DNA of 38,313 nucleotides from an uncultured Spartobacteria bacterium (lineage in GTDB: Bacteria > Verrucomicrobiota > Verrucomicrobiia > Chthoniobacterales > Terrimicrobiaceae), in NCBI GenBank assembly GCA_937890535.1, contig CALBXK010000313.1, forward strand, positions 1 through 38,313. Direction: 5' to 3'. Positions 8,950 through 16,467 of this stretch are shown one piece after another. Within the stretch, counting starts at the first letter, position 1. Every line of letters starts with the position of its first letter. The position numbers and the translations under genes were made by a program. Below the pieces are notes generated by a model that saw only the letters and a program-made list of their open reading frames with translations, was not told where the DNA came from and did not search any database.

Positions 8950-9786
8950 TCATTGTGCCCATTTGCCGTCGAACCATCTCTCGGTGAGGTCCTCCTGCTG
9001 GTGGACCCCGACGTGACCGTCAAGGAAGAGAAAATTGCCCCTCAAGTTGTGGGGATAGCTGATGGGCAAATTGGGGCCATCCCAGGCCGTTCCGCCCGGG
9101 TTCGACGCCCCGTTTGGATAATATTTTGGACTGCTACTGTATTTTGCCTTGATTCTCGTATAGTCCCCTCCTTCCACCGCAAGCACGGTTCGGGAGGGAT
9201 GGGAAAACGACCCGGGGCGCCGTCCGGTCAATGTGATATTGTAGGCGTAATTGAACCCCACCCAGCGGGGGGTCTTACTCTTCATGGTCGGGCAGTCAAA
9301 AATGCCTCTCAATGGACTGATGGTTGACCCGCGATTTGGATCACGCGCTCTGGCATCAAGATAGGGACCGGCAAAGAACGAGCGCGGATCCTCCGAACCA
9401 TCGACCCAACGCGTGATGGAATCCACGTAATACGGAAGTTCTCCGTGATCAGAGAGGTATTGGAAAAACCCAGCTCCAATTTGGCGAAGGTTTCCTGCAC
9501 AGTGGGCCGCCCCAGCTTTGGCAATCGTCTTATTGTACACCGGCATCGCCAGGATGACCAAAACGCCGATCACCCCGATGACCACCAAAATCTCAATAAG
9601 AGAGAATGCTTTGCGAGAATAATGCCTTTCGCCCAAGCCATCATCGGTGGGAACGCAATCGCCCAGCCGGTTCTCTGGCAGGATCCGGTCGCTGTCTCCA
9701 TCCCGGGCACGCCAAGCCCCGACCCCTGGCGCGAAAAGCGGCCCCACGAAGGAAATGCCAGTGATTTGGATCCCTGTAGGTTTCAT
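8950..9786 (-). CDS. Type II secretion/pilus-like pseudopilin with N-methylation motif
   Basis: The product contains the prepilin peptidase motif 'RKAFSLIEILVVIGVIGVLVILA', a cleavage/methylation site with Ala rather than Gly before Phe, followed by the usual hydrophobic helix. The C-terminal half has 'HNLRGNFLFLDGHV', the H-x9-DG signature of the large pseudopilin family of Planctomycetes and Verrucomicrobia. Start choice is uncertain. The ATG at 9786 gives 278 residues with an unusually long 60-residue pre-motif region. A TTG at 9636 would give about 228 residues with a normal short leader. The ATG at 9786 sits 38 bases from the palindrome at 9825, the same distance as in the DUF4838 gene, which argues for transcription starting upstream of it. 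The protein is probably membrane-anchored and exported. Its function in these phyla is unknown. Confidence 0.8.
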   Translation of the reverse strand: MKPTGIQITGISFVGPLFAPGVGAWRARDGDSDRILPENRLGDCVPTDDGLGERHYSRKAFSLIEILVVIGVIGVLVILAMPVYNKTIAKAGAAHCAGNLRQIGAGFFQYLSDHGELPYYVDSITRWVDGSEDPRSFFAGPYLDARARDPNRGSTISPLRGIFDCPTMKSKTPRWVGFNYAYNITLTGRRPGSFSHPSRTVLAVEGGDYTRIKAKYSSSPKYYPNGASNPGGTAWDGPNLPISYPHNLRGNFLFLDGHVGVHQQEDLTERWFDGKWAQ

Positions 9787-9824
9787 CGATTAAAGATTTT
9801 GCAGATGTTTCCTATGATCTGTAG

Positions 9825-9853
9825 AATAAATGTCATTGTCAATGATTTTTATT
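9825..9853. promoter_or_regulatory. 29-bp palindromic operator upstream of the pseudopilin gene
   Basis: The pattern is AATAAA, two bases, TCATTG, one base, CAATGA, two bases, TTTATT; 12 of 14 base pairs are symmetric. It starts 39 bases from the ATG at 9786. A copy with 23 of 29 identical positions lies at 12404-12432 in the same place relative to the DUF4838 gene. Two further shared blocks lie upstream of each copy: GTAAGGCCC at 9870 and AATAAAACAA at 9915. The separation between these two blocks is identical in both promoters. This supports a regulator-binding site. The regulator is unknown; the LacI-type protein at 1-831 is one candidate. The remaining sequence 9787-10026 is AT-rich and non-coding. 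Confidence 0.7.
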
Positions 9854-10026
9854 TTTCGGTGATGCGACTGTAAGGCCCCATACTCGGCGACCGTTTTTCC
9901 GATATTGTTCTTTTAATAAAACAAACTAATTGATTTATTTTCGGTGGCGGTCCTTCTTGAAAGCCTCGTCACTCAACCAGGAGCTTTCAGCCGCCATTTG
10001 AGGATGATCCCCGAATAATATTTTTA

Positions 10027-12366
10027 TCAATCATTGGGCAGTTCTAAGACCTTCAGGTCATCGATCCAGATTTGGCCGTTTTGCAAATTCTTGGTTGACA
10101 GCCAGGCATCAAAGTAGCGCGCGCTTTCCTCTTCGGGCAGGTCCGGGGTGGAAAACGCGATGCGGGTCGTTTGCCACTCGGAGCCTTCCATTTTCTCCTT
10201 CGGAAGTACGATCAACGCTTTATAGGGCATGAGCTTCTTTTCGTCTTTAACCTCGTCCCGCCAGCAAAGAGCGAGGGTGACAATCGCATTCGCCGGAAGG
10301 TTCTCGGACTTCGCGGTGTACTCCAATAGATAATTCTTTCCGCCACCCAGCTTAACCTGCCAGAGGGCGAGGGTGCTCGCGGTGGCGTTGTCGCCGAGTC
10401 CTTTTTTCCACGCCTTGATTTTCAAAGATCCCGGTTGTTCGTTCCCTTGATCCGGGTCCCAAGGCAGGCCTTGGATCTCCTTCCGAGACACCCAGCCCTC
10501 GGGACCATCCGTAAAATGCTTTTCGAACACCGGAACCGCTGCGTCGGATTCGATTGGCTCCACTTCTCTCGAAGTCATGGCCGCTATCGCGCTTTGGTAG
10601 CGGAGGATCGGAACCCGTTTGGCAAACTGCTCACGGAGCAGCTTCGCCCGCTTGATCTCCGCCTCGGTGCCGGCGGACGCGACGGCCTTGTCCAAAAGCT
10701 CCAAAGAACGGTTAATATCCTCTGGCCTCACTCCCGCCAGATAACCATTCTGATTGAACATCAGATACAAACTGTTGCTGGATCCGAACCAAGGCGTTTT
10801 TTGCACCCGGGTGGACCAAAAGGTGTTCCAAATCTCATAATACTCGACCAGGAACCCCGCCGCTTGAGATCCGACAGCTTTTTCGCACCAGTCACCCATC
10901 AGGTCCCGTGTGTTTAGTCCCGGATTCCATATCAGACGGGTCAGCGCGTAAACCATAGGGGCACTCAGCAGGCCGCTTTCTATACCCCGTAGACGGGTTT
11001 CGGCATAGTATCCGATGGTTTTGTGCTCCCTGACAAACTCCAGATATTCAGCCAATATTTCCGGATAGATCAAAGGGATCTCATAAGCTCCGAGCCAAAC
11101 GTAGTCATAGACACCCATATGCTTCACTCGTTGGCTCCACGGTTCGAATCGGGAGATGAATTCCTTCCGCCTGCGAGCATCGACCCATTGAAGCGACTCC
11201 CAAGTGAAATAAGGAACCACATTGTCGGGCACAGCGACCTCTTGCGGCGGGTCTATCAGTTCGCGATAAGCGAGCGTTCCCAAGATCTTTTCAGGATGGG
11301 ACATTGCCACCCGCGAGGCAATGCGGTCAACCCAGCGGTAGTATTGGTCGGAATTATTATCGAATCCAAACGCGTTAATCTTTCCCTCCCTTGCTTTCTC
11401 GCATTTCGGACCATGACAGTAGCTTTCGCCATCGCCATCGGACACGCCAAGCGAAACCGATTCATATCCGGGATTCTCATCAAAGAACTTGACCAGCTTT
11501 TCGCCCAATGCGTCGGCAAGCCCGTTGGTGGTAAAGCAAGGATGCCAATTGGACTGGTTGATCCTGGTTGGCAGGCGCCGCTCTCCCTCAATCAGCGGAA
11601 AATATTCCGGATTCGATTTTGTGTAAGCAATATCAACCAGCTTCGAGATATTATGGTGAAACTCGATCCGGCTGTGGATCCGGCTGCGTCGGGTCCATTC
11701 TGTGCCTTCGTCAGAATCCTGCCACCGGAACAACCGTGAGGTGAAAGCCGGTTCCTGCGTCACCTTCCCATCAACCGCCAGTGAGTCCAACCCAGGAACG
11801 CACTCCCAGTCCTTTCCCGGATACAGCCAGCGCACCCCAACGAAACGCTCAAGAAACTCATAAACCGCATATTCAGTTCCCAAGGGACTTCCTCCGAGAA
11901 GAATGGCACGGTCCGGGCGGACGGCGCAGATGACAAACCCGCTTGAATCCTTCAAGCCCTCCAGCAATCGAAGTTCCTGCGCGAACTTTGTCGGCCCAAC
12001 GTGAATCTGCGTCCTTCCCGCCGGCACCTCGCTTTCCCGGTAAATGTCGAATTTTGCCTTGGTGCTGAGATGGAGATAATGCGCCAAAATCTCCGCTGAG
12101 GCCCGCGATGAACTCTTCCAGTGCGAGTGACCCTTAAACTCAATCCATGGCGGCTGTGTTCTATCTGCTCCAGTGGAGTCATCGGCATCCGGCACCACAA
12201 GGACCGCCTCGGCTTGTCCGTCCGCGACGATCTTCACAGACACCGGAACCGCCGTGCGATCCCCAGCCCCCCGCGAGTATGCGGTCGCAGCCAGAATCGA
12301 GAGGCAAAACGCGGCAACCAGCCCTGAAAGTCGAGGTCTAACCGAGAAGCAAGATGATGTTCTCAT
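10027..12366 (-). CDS. Secreted DUF4838 glycosidase-like protein
   Basis: The 779-residue product starts with a signal peptide: 'MRTSSCFSVRPRLSG' followed by the hydrophobic 'LVAAFCLSILAATA'. Residues about 90-180 contain an N-terminal glycosidase-accessory pattern ('ASAEILAHYLHLSTKAKFDIY', 'TQIHVGPTKFAQ', 'LGGSPLGTEYAVYEFLERFVGVRWLYPG') as found before the catalytic barrel of GH20/GH67-type proteins. The central region ('NQSNWHPCFTTNGLADALGEK', 'VSLGVSDGDGESYCHGPKCEKA', 'VPYFTWESLQWVDARRR') matches the DUF4838 family. The last 160 residues form a carbohydrate-binding-like beta domain ('EKHFTDGPEGWVS', 'GQIWIDDLKVLEL'). It is probably exported to act on an extracellular or periplasmic glycan. 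Its promoter region mirrors that of the pseudopilin gene, suggesting co-expression. The catalytic mechanism is unknown. Confidence 0.8.
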   Translation of the reverse strand: MRTSSCFSVRPRLSGLVAAFCLSILAATAYSRGAGDRTAVPVSVKIVADGQAEAVLVVPDADDSTGADRTQPPWIEFKGHSHWKSSSRASAEILAHYLHLSTKAKFDIYRESEVPAGRTQIHVGPTKFAQELRLLEGLKDSSGFVICAVRPDRAILLGGSPLGTEYAVYEFLERFVGVRWLYPGKDWECVPGLDSLAVDGKVTQEPAFTSRLFRWQDSDEGTEWTRRSRIHSRIEFHHNISKLVDIAYTKSNPEYFPLIEGERRLPTRINQSNWHPCFTTNGLADALGEKLVKFFDENPGYESVSLGVSDGDGESYCHGPKCEKAREGKINAFGFDNNSDQYYRWVDRIASRVAMSHPEKILGTLAYRELIDPPQEVAVPDNVVPYFTWESLQWVDARRRKEFISRFEPWSQRVKHMGVYDYVWLGAYEIPLIYPEILAEYLEFVREHKTIGYYAETRLRGIESGLLSAPMVYALTRLIWNPGLNTRDLMGDWCEKAVGSQAAGFLVEYYEIWNTFWSTRVQKTPWFGSSNSLYLMFNQNGYLAGVRPEDINRSLELLDKAVASAGTEAEIKRAKLLREQFAKRVPILRYQSAIAAMTSREVEPIESDAAVPVFEKHFTDGPEGWVSRKEIQGLPWDPDQGNEQPGSLKIKAWKKGLGDNATASTLALWQVKLGGGKNYLLEYTAKSENLPANAIVTLALCWRDEVKDEKKLMPYKALIVLPKEKMEGSEWQTTRIAFSTPDLPEEESARYFDAWLSTKNLQNGQIWIDDLKVLELPND

Positions 12367-12403
12367 CTTTGAATGTTTTTATAGACTCAGATTGCATCCG
12401 TCA

Positions 12404-12432
12404 AATAAAAATCAATATGAATGGTTTTTATT
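12404..12432. promoter_or_regulatory. 29-bp palindromic operator upstream of the DUF4838 gene
   Basis: AATAAA at one end and TTTATT at the other flank an imperfect inner palindrome; 11 of 14 pairs are symmetric. It lies 38 bases from the ATG at 12366. On the minus strand a possible promoter, TTGACG then 15 bases then TATAAA, overlaps its downstream edge. The shared blocks GTGAGGCCC (12450) and AATAAAACAA (12495) are 45 bases apart, exactly as in the pseudopilin promoter. The rest of 12367-12642 is AT-rich and shows no gene. Confidence 0.7.
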
Positions 12433-12642
12433 TATTAACTTCCGCGCTTGTGAGGCCCTGTATTTCTTCGGAACACTACTAAAACCACCCTTATAATAAA
12501 ACAATTTGATTGATTTTTCTTCAAGGCTGGCCGTCCTCCTGCGTTGGCAGGTCGGCCGTTAGCAGACGGTTGAAAAAGCACGAAACGAAAAATCGCTGAA
12601 GAAAAGGGAAAGGATTGTTCTTTAATTCTCGCACAGCGACCC

Positions 12643-13317
12643 TCAATCAGTTTTTAGCTGCATGAGGCGTTCCAGTCTGACCCGTTGCTCTTCGAGTTGA
12701 GCGGGGTTCTCGACGGGCGGCACGAAAAACTGGGGTTGAAAGGTACAGACAATCTTGCTGAACGGGAGCGGGATCATGAAGCGATCCCAGGTTCCCAGTC
12801 GCCAACACTGCCCGCACTCGACCGAAACCGGCTGGATGGGCAGGCCGGTTCTTTGGGCGAGGAAAATCAGACCCGGGTTGAGTTGATAGCGCGGTCCTCG
12901 CGGTCCGTCGGGAGTGATCACCACATCGAAGCCATCCTGGATTTCCCTCATCAGCCCACGGGCGGCGGCCGAACCCTGGCGTGAACTGGATCCGCGCACG
13001 GTGCGGATTCCAAATCTTTCTAAAATCATGGTCAGCAGGGTGCCCTCGCCACTGGCACTGGAGAGGCCCACCAGTCCCCTGCGTTTTCCATAGTACAACT
13101 TGAAAAGCATCGGCATCGCAAACAGACGATTGTGCCAGAACGTGAAAATGCATCCGCCCGATGGCGGATTGTCTAAAAAGCCAGACTCGTCCACGGTCCG
13201 CACCCTCAGAGTTTTGTTGATTGCAATGATAAATCCGCTAACGAACCACGCTAAAGTACGCGCCTTGAGCCGGAGGCCCGCAATTTTGAATTCGGGTTCG
13301 TCGATAGTACCAAGCAT
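12643..13317 (-). CDS. Lysophospholipid acyltransferase-like protein (DUF374)
   Basis: The 224-residue product matches the DUF374/LpxL-like acyltransferase group. It has 'GGCIFTFWHNRLFAMP' near residues 54-69 (the family's His-based active-site region), 'LVGLSSASGEGTLLTMILERFGIRTVRGSSSRQGSAA' near 82-118, and 'DVVITPDGPRGPRYQLNPGLIFLAQRTGLPIQPV' near 130-163. These are the classic DUF374 blocks. A hydrophobic N-terminal helix ('LAWFVSGFIIAIN') suggests membrane association. The family is thought to transfer acyl chains to lipid A or lysophospholipid-type acceptors in Gram-negative envelopes. The gene sits between the DUF4838 promoter region and the integron remnant, is on the same strand as both, and shows no cassette-type flank of its own. 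Confidence 0.85.
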   Translation of the reverse strand: MLGTIDEPEFKIAGLRLKARTLAWFVSGFIIAINKTLRVRTVDESGFLDNPPSGGCIFTFWHNRLFAMPMLFKLYYGKRRGLVGLSSASGEGTLLTMILERFGIRTVRGSSSRQGSAAARGLMREIQDGFDVVITPDGPRGPRYQLNPGLIFLAQRTGLPIQPVSVECGQCWRLGTWDRFMIPLPFSKIVCTFQPQFFVPPVENPAQLEEQRVRLERLMQLKTD

Positions 13318-13377
13318 AGCGGTGGGCTGCTCAATATCTCCCTTGGCTCCTCCGGTTTCGAGTCATTTCAGCGATAA

Positions 13378-13440
13378 CTGTTTCAAGTCATAGAAACCAT
13401 GGCGGGTCCGGCGCCGAATCGGGACGGCTTGTTTTTGTTT
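13378..13440 (-). repeat. Possible second attC-like site (weak)
   Basis: Downstream of the frameshifted gene at 13486-13924, the minus strand reads CAAAAACAAGCC and, 50-60 bases later, TGACTTGAAACAGTTATC. This resembles the 1R end and the terminal core of an attC (compare ACTCAAACGTT in the better site). The left core does not match the expected complement of GTTGTTT well, and the inner arms are not clearly paired. It is recorded as a low-confidence cassette end. Confidence 0.25.
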
Positions 13441-13485
13441 GGGGGAGAATATCAACCACAATCTGAAAGCGACGGCATTGAGGAA

Positions 13486-13924
13486 TCAGCGGGCCGTCCG
13501 TGAAACCTTCGAAGCCAAGCTTTTGGCGCCCGTGCCCATCTCGGGCAGGACGCAGTCTCCAATTACGCCTGGCCGTCCGTCAAGCGTGGTCACTCCTCCG
13601 ATTTCTGGGTCTACCTGAATCCATTTTTTCGATCGAGATCGATCCGTCTTCGACCTTCCATACCGACTCTTTTCCCGTACCGACGTAGAAGGGTTTCCGG
13701 TGCATGAAGGATAGAAAGACGTGGGTTTCAACCGGCGTCGGACTGACAATGTGAGACACCGAAAAGGCCGCATGCTCTCCGCCTCCTTCGGATGGATTCT
13801 TATCCAAAATGAGCAAACTCTTGAACAGTTCATCCGTCGACTCGGCGGTCATGCCATCTGCAGATACCGTCACCCGAAAATGTCCCCCGACAACAACCTC
13901 ATTCGCGTCCTTGGTCGCAGCCAA
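13486..13924 (-). pseudogene. Hypothetical protein, frameshifted (cassette-like gene)
   Basis: Two overlapping minus-strand frames complement each other. The 5' part (13924 to about 13629) reads as natural protein: 'DANEVVVGGHFRVTVSADG', 'AAFSVSHIVSPTPVETHVFLSF', 'KPFYVGTGKESVWKVEDGS'. At a run of six A residues near 13623-13628 the frame fails. Removing one A continues into 'KWIQVDPEIGGVTTLDGRP' and ends at 13486, giving about 145 residues. Either a real frameshift or a homopolymer sequencing error explains this. The only visible start is TTG at 13924, 12 bases past the attC end at 13936, so the gene may be the second cassette of the integron or backbone interrupted by it. No family is recognised and no signal peptide is seen in the available part. 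Confidence 0.55.
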
Positions 13925-13935
13925 AGAATAAACAA

Positions 13936-14055
13936 CGTTTGAGTCCAGTCACGCCCTGCCGAGTGCGCGCTCCAAAATCAGGTTAAAGGTTTGAATGTTC
14001 ATGGCAATTTCGAGTCCCGGTGGGCAGGGGGTCGATCGGCGACGTCTTGTTATAC
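13936..14055 (-). repeat. attC recombination site of the glycosylase cassette
   Basis: On the minus strand the site begins with GTATAAC (14055-14049), directly at the glycosylase stop codon. It ends with ACTCAAACG followed by TT (G at 13936), the typical attC terminal core. GTATAAC is the exact reverse complement of GTTATAC found at the cassette's other end (14505-14499), as expected when a cassette circle opens at G/TT. Inner arms GTCGCC (14043-14038) and GGCG-T-GAC (13955-13948) pair with one extra base, like the extrahelical base of attC sites. A further pair, CCCTGCC/GGCAGGG, lies inside. Length, about 120 bases, is within the normal attC range. The spacers are uneven (5 and 11 bases), a mild deviation. 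Confidence 0.75.
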
Positions 14056-14478
14056 CCGTTCCCACTCTGCGACGTGTCCTGCGGTTATGATGAATATCGG
14101 ATGTGCCTGGGGGGTCGAAACCCATTTCAGTTCTCGGTAGCGACTTCGGTCGCGTTTCCACAGCTTTCGGAGAAGATGGTCGAGTTCAAACTCAAGTTGC
14201 CCTGATGTGACGAACATCTTCTTTCGGACTCGTCCGCGGGCAATCTTCGCGGCGTCAAAATTGTAATTCCGCTGGATGGCTTCGTTAGAAACTTCGCTAA
14301 GATAGGTTGCTATAGCTGCGACAGGCGTCTTCGTGCTGCGGAATCTGGTGAGCTGCGGATGATGCAAATAACCATTTGTTTGGCCTCTAATCACCTTCTG
14401 AGCAAGTAGTCCCTCGCGCCAAAGAGCGACGAGTCCTTTCGCGTCAAGATAGCTGGGGTGGAGCGACCATAGTCTCAC
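14050..14478 (-). CDS. Pyrimidine-dimer DNA glycosylase (integron cassette gene)
   Basis: The 142-residue product matches the pyrimidine dimer DNA glycosylase family (Pyr_excise). It opens with 'MRLWSLHPSYLDAKGLVALWREGLLAQKV', a highly characteristic start, then 'GYLHHPQLTRF' near residue 37, 'PVAAIATYLSEV' near 52-63 and a C-terminal 'FIITAGHVAEWERV'. Family members are about 140 residues long, so it is complete. The enzyme would remove UV-induced pyrimidine dimers from DNA by base excision. The start is GTG at 14478, 26 bases inside the cassette boundary at 14504. The stop falls within the attC site, the normal arrangement for a cassette gene. It is transcribed away from the integrase gene, as cassettes are. 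Acquisition through the integron is the simplest explanation. Confidence 0.88.
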   Translation of the reverse strand: MRLWSLHPSYLDAKGLVALWREGLLAQKVIRGQTNGYLHHPQLTRFRSTKTPVAAIATYLSEVSNEAIQRNYNFDAAKIARGRVRKKMFVTSGQLEFELDHLLRKLWKRDRSRYRELKWVSTPQAHPIFIITAGHVAEWERV

Positions 14479-14498
14479 TGCGCTTTTCGGCTGAATTG

Positions 14499-14591
14499 GT
14501 ATAACAGGGACATTTATCGGCGGATCTGCTGAAATTGTCCAGCCGCTTTATAGTTCCCAGTTTTGCAGACTATCATGCAAAAGAATGGAAA
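14499..14591. other. attI-like zone between integrase start and first cassette
   Basis: This gap lies between the divergent integrase remnant and the glycosylase cassette. It starts with the core GTTATAC (minus strand, 14505-14499), at which the cassette joins. In integrons the attI site occupies exactly this position. No further integrase-binding repeats could be identified by eye, so only the core and the location support the call. A promoter for the cassette would also be expected here but is not obvious. Confidence 0.5.
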
Positions 14592-15080
14592 ATGAGCCTG
14601 GAAAATCAATTGCGGGAGAAGATTCGAGTTCTTCAGTATAGCCTACGCACGGAGGAGTCGTATGTGATGTGGTACCGGCAGTTCGTGCGATTTCACGGAC
14701 TGGAACACCCTGGGGGATGGGGGCCCGTGAGGTCGAGGCATTCTTGACGCATTTGGCGGTCAACCGGCGGGTTGTGGCGGCGACGCAGAATCAGGCCCTC
14801 GATGCCTTGGTTTTTCTCTACCGGCAGGTTTTGGATCGCGAGATTGAGGGTATTGATGCGAAGCGGGTCAAGGAGTCGCGGCGACTTCCTGTGGTTCTGG
14901 CGGTGGAGGAGATTAGCAAACTGCTCGGAGTGCTCGATGGCGAGGAAGGTGTGATTTGTCGATTACTCTATGGGTGTGGGCTGCGGGTGACGGAATGTCT
15001 GAGGCTGAGAGTAAAGGATCTGGATGTGTCCGGTGGAAAGATCGAGGTGCGAGAAGGCAAGGGCAACAAGGATCGCGTGC
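14592..15080 (+). pseudogene. intI: Integron-type tyrosine recombinase (IntI), frameshifted and 3' truncated
   Basis: The translation shows IntI blocks: '[19 protein letters not shown]' and '[14 protein letters not shown]' in one frame, then '[19 protein letters not shown]', 'ATQNQALDALVFLYRQVL', 'RLPVVLAVEEISKLL', 'LLYGCGLRVTECLRLRVKDLDV' and 'VREGKGNKDRV' in another. The switch occurs in a G-rich stretch near 14711-14717, so one base is missing or extra. The catalytic Arg of box I (in 'GCGLRVTE') is present. Homology stops at about 15080, before the box II His-Arg-His residues and the nucleophile Tyr. The downstream in-frame codons are unrelated. The gene cannot make an active recombinase. 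The break lies about 10 bases before a palindromic repeat at 15091. The start ATG at 14592 is preferred over an upstream TTG. Confidence 0.85.
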
Positions 15081-15090
15081 TCACCATCTG

Positions 15091-15110
15091 CACCCCGAGG
15101 GACCGGGGTG
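15091..15110. repeat. GC-rich palindromic REP-like element, copy 2
   Basis: CACCCCG and CGGGGTG form a 7-bp stem around AGGGAC. The reverse strand resembles the element at 4498-4521. It lies right where integrase homology ends and 34 bases before the E2 stop codon on the other strand, so it may mark the deletion point. No T-run follows, so terminator function is doubtful. Confidence 0.45.
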
Positions 15111-15143
15111 GCTACAAATTACAGGGTTTTGTCTTTGGCCGAA

Positions 15144-16373
15144 CTAAAACAACATCATGGCGGGATTTTCAACCAGCTTGCGCAGGGTCGATAAGAATTC
15201 CGCCCCGACAGCCCCATCGACAACCCGATGGTCGCCGCTCAAGGAGATGTTCATCCGCTGGCCGACCACGATTTCGTTCTTGGCATTGACGACCGGCTTT
15301 TTGCCAATGGCCCCGATGGCGAGGATGGCCGCTTGCGGAGGGTTGATGATGGCGAAGAATTGTTCGATCCCATAGGCACCGAGATTGGACACCGTGATGG
15401 TGCCGCCTTGGAATTCTTCGGGCTTGAGTTTCTTGTCCCGGGCGCGAGCCGCAAGATCCTTCACTCCGGCGCTGATCTGCTTGAGGGACATCTTGTCGGC
15501 ATTCCGCAGGACGGGGGTGACGAGGCCGTCCTCGACCGCCACCGCGACGGAGATATGGACACCGGAATGTTGGATGATGGCATCTCCGCCCCAGGAGGCG
15601 TTGACAAAAGGATGGGTGGCCGTGGCCCGGCCAATGGCGAGAAGCACAAAATCGTTGACCGTGAGTTTGGGTTCGCCGGCGGCTTCGTTGGCATCATTGA
15701 ATTCCTTGCGAATCCGCATGAGCGGTCCGGCATCGACTTCAATGGAAAGGTAGAAATGCGGAGTCTGCTGCTTGCTGGCCACGAGGCGGTCGGCAATGAT
15801 TCGTCGCAGGTTGGAGAGCGGGATGCTCTGATCGCCTTCCCCCATCTGGGCTTCAATCTTTGGGGACATTGCGGTCGAGGTCGGGATCGAGGTCGCCCCG
15901 CCCTTGTCGGGAACATCCTTTGCCACGATGCGATCTCCGGGTCCGGTGCCGACGAGACCCTGGAGGCTCACGCCCCGCGCTGCGGCAATTTTTTTCGCGA
16001 GGGGGGACGCCTTGATGCGATCCGATCCCCCGGTGGATTTTCTTTTTTCCGTGGGTCCGGAGTTTTTAGGCGCCTCTGGCTTTTTATCCGTCGATGGCTT
16101 TGGGTCCTCCGCGGCTTCGAGATCTTCGCGGGTTTCGCCATCAGCCAAAATTAGGGCAATTTTGGATCCCACCGGAGCCTTGCCACCCGCTTCCACATAG
16201 ATTTCCTCCAGGATTCCATCATCAAAGGCCTCCATTTCCATGGTCGCCTTGTCGGTTTCGATGTCAGCGAGAATGTCCCCCATGGCGATGGTGTCGCCTT
16301 TTTTCTTCTTCCAGCTAGCGATGGTCCCTTCGGACATCGTGTCGCTCAGTTTTGGCATGGTGATTACAGGCAT
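15144..16373 (-). CDS. pdhC: Pyruvate dehydrogenase complex E2, dihydrolipoamide acetyltransferase
   Basis: The 409-residue protein has one lipoyl domain (residues 1-80; 'ETDKATMEME' with lipoylated K42), a Thr/Lys/Pro-rich linker around 90-125, a peripheral subunit-binding domain ('KASPLAKKIAAARGVSL') near 130-165, and a catalytic acyltransferase domain from about 190 to the end. The active-site 'DHRVVDG' carries H382 and D386. It transfers acetyl groups from lipoyl to CoA in the pyruvate dehydrogenase complex. The start at 16373 ('MPVITMPKLSDTM') is chosen over an upstream ATG at 16448, since the family begins right at the lipoyl domain. It is last in the operon after E1 alpha and E1 beta; no E3 gene is in the window. 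A branched-chain complex is less likely given the E1 sequences. Confidence 0.93.
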   Translation of the reverse strand: MPVITMPKLSDTMSEGTIASWKKKKGDTIAMGDILADIETDKATMEMEAFDDGILEEIYVEAGGKAPVGSKIALILADGETREDLEAAEDPKPSTDKKPEAPKNSGPTEKRKSTGGSDRIKASPLAKKIAAARGVSLQGLVGTGPGDRIVAKDVPDKGGATSIPTSTAMSPKIEAQMGEGDQSIPLSNLRRIIADRLVASKQQTPHFYLSIEVDAGPLMRIRKEFNDANEAAGEPKLTVNDFVLLAIGRATATHPFVNASWGGDAIIQHSGVHISVAVAVEDGLVTPVLRNADKMSLKQISAGVKDLAARARDKKLKPEEFQGGTITVSNLGAYGIEQFFAIINPPQAAILAIGAIGKKPVVNAKNEIVVGQRMNISLSGDHRVVDGAVGAEFLSTLRKLVENPAMMLF

Positions 16374-16467
16374 GATGGAAAATGAGGAGTACCGAAGACG
16401 GAACGAATTGACGAACCCAAAATGCTTCGCTCGCGGATCATCCCGCAAATTATTGGAAGGCAGGTGG

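Noticed and set aside
7491-8987. Long plus-strand frame of 498 codons
   Set aside because: It is the antisense shadow of the propeller gene, whose blade motifs make it the real coding strand.
13949-14161. Minus-strand open frame with a 70-residue Arg/Pro-rich product
   Set aside because: It lies largely across the glycosylase gene end and the attC, and its sequence looks like shadow translation.
15081-15289. Continuation of the integrase frame
   Set aside because: The residues after 'NKDRV' do not match integrases and overlap the E2 coding sequence on the other strand.
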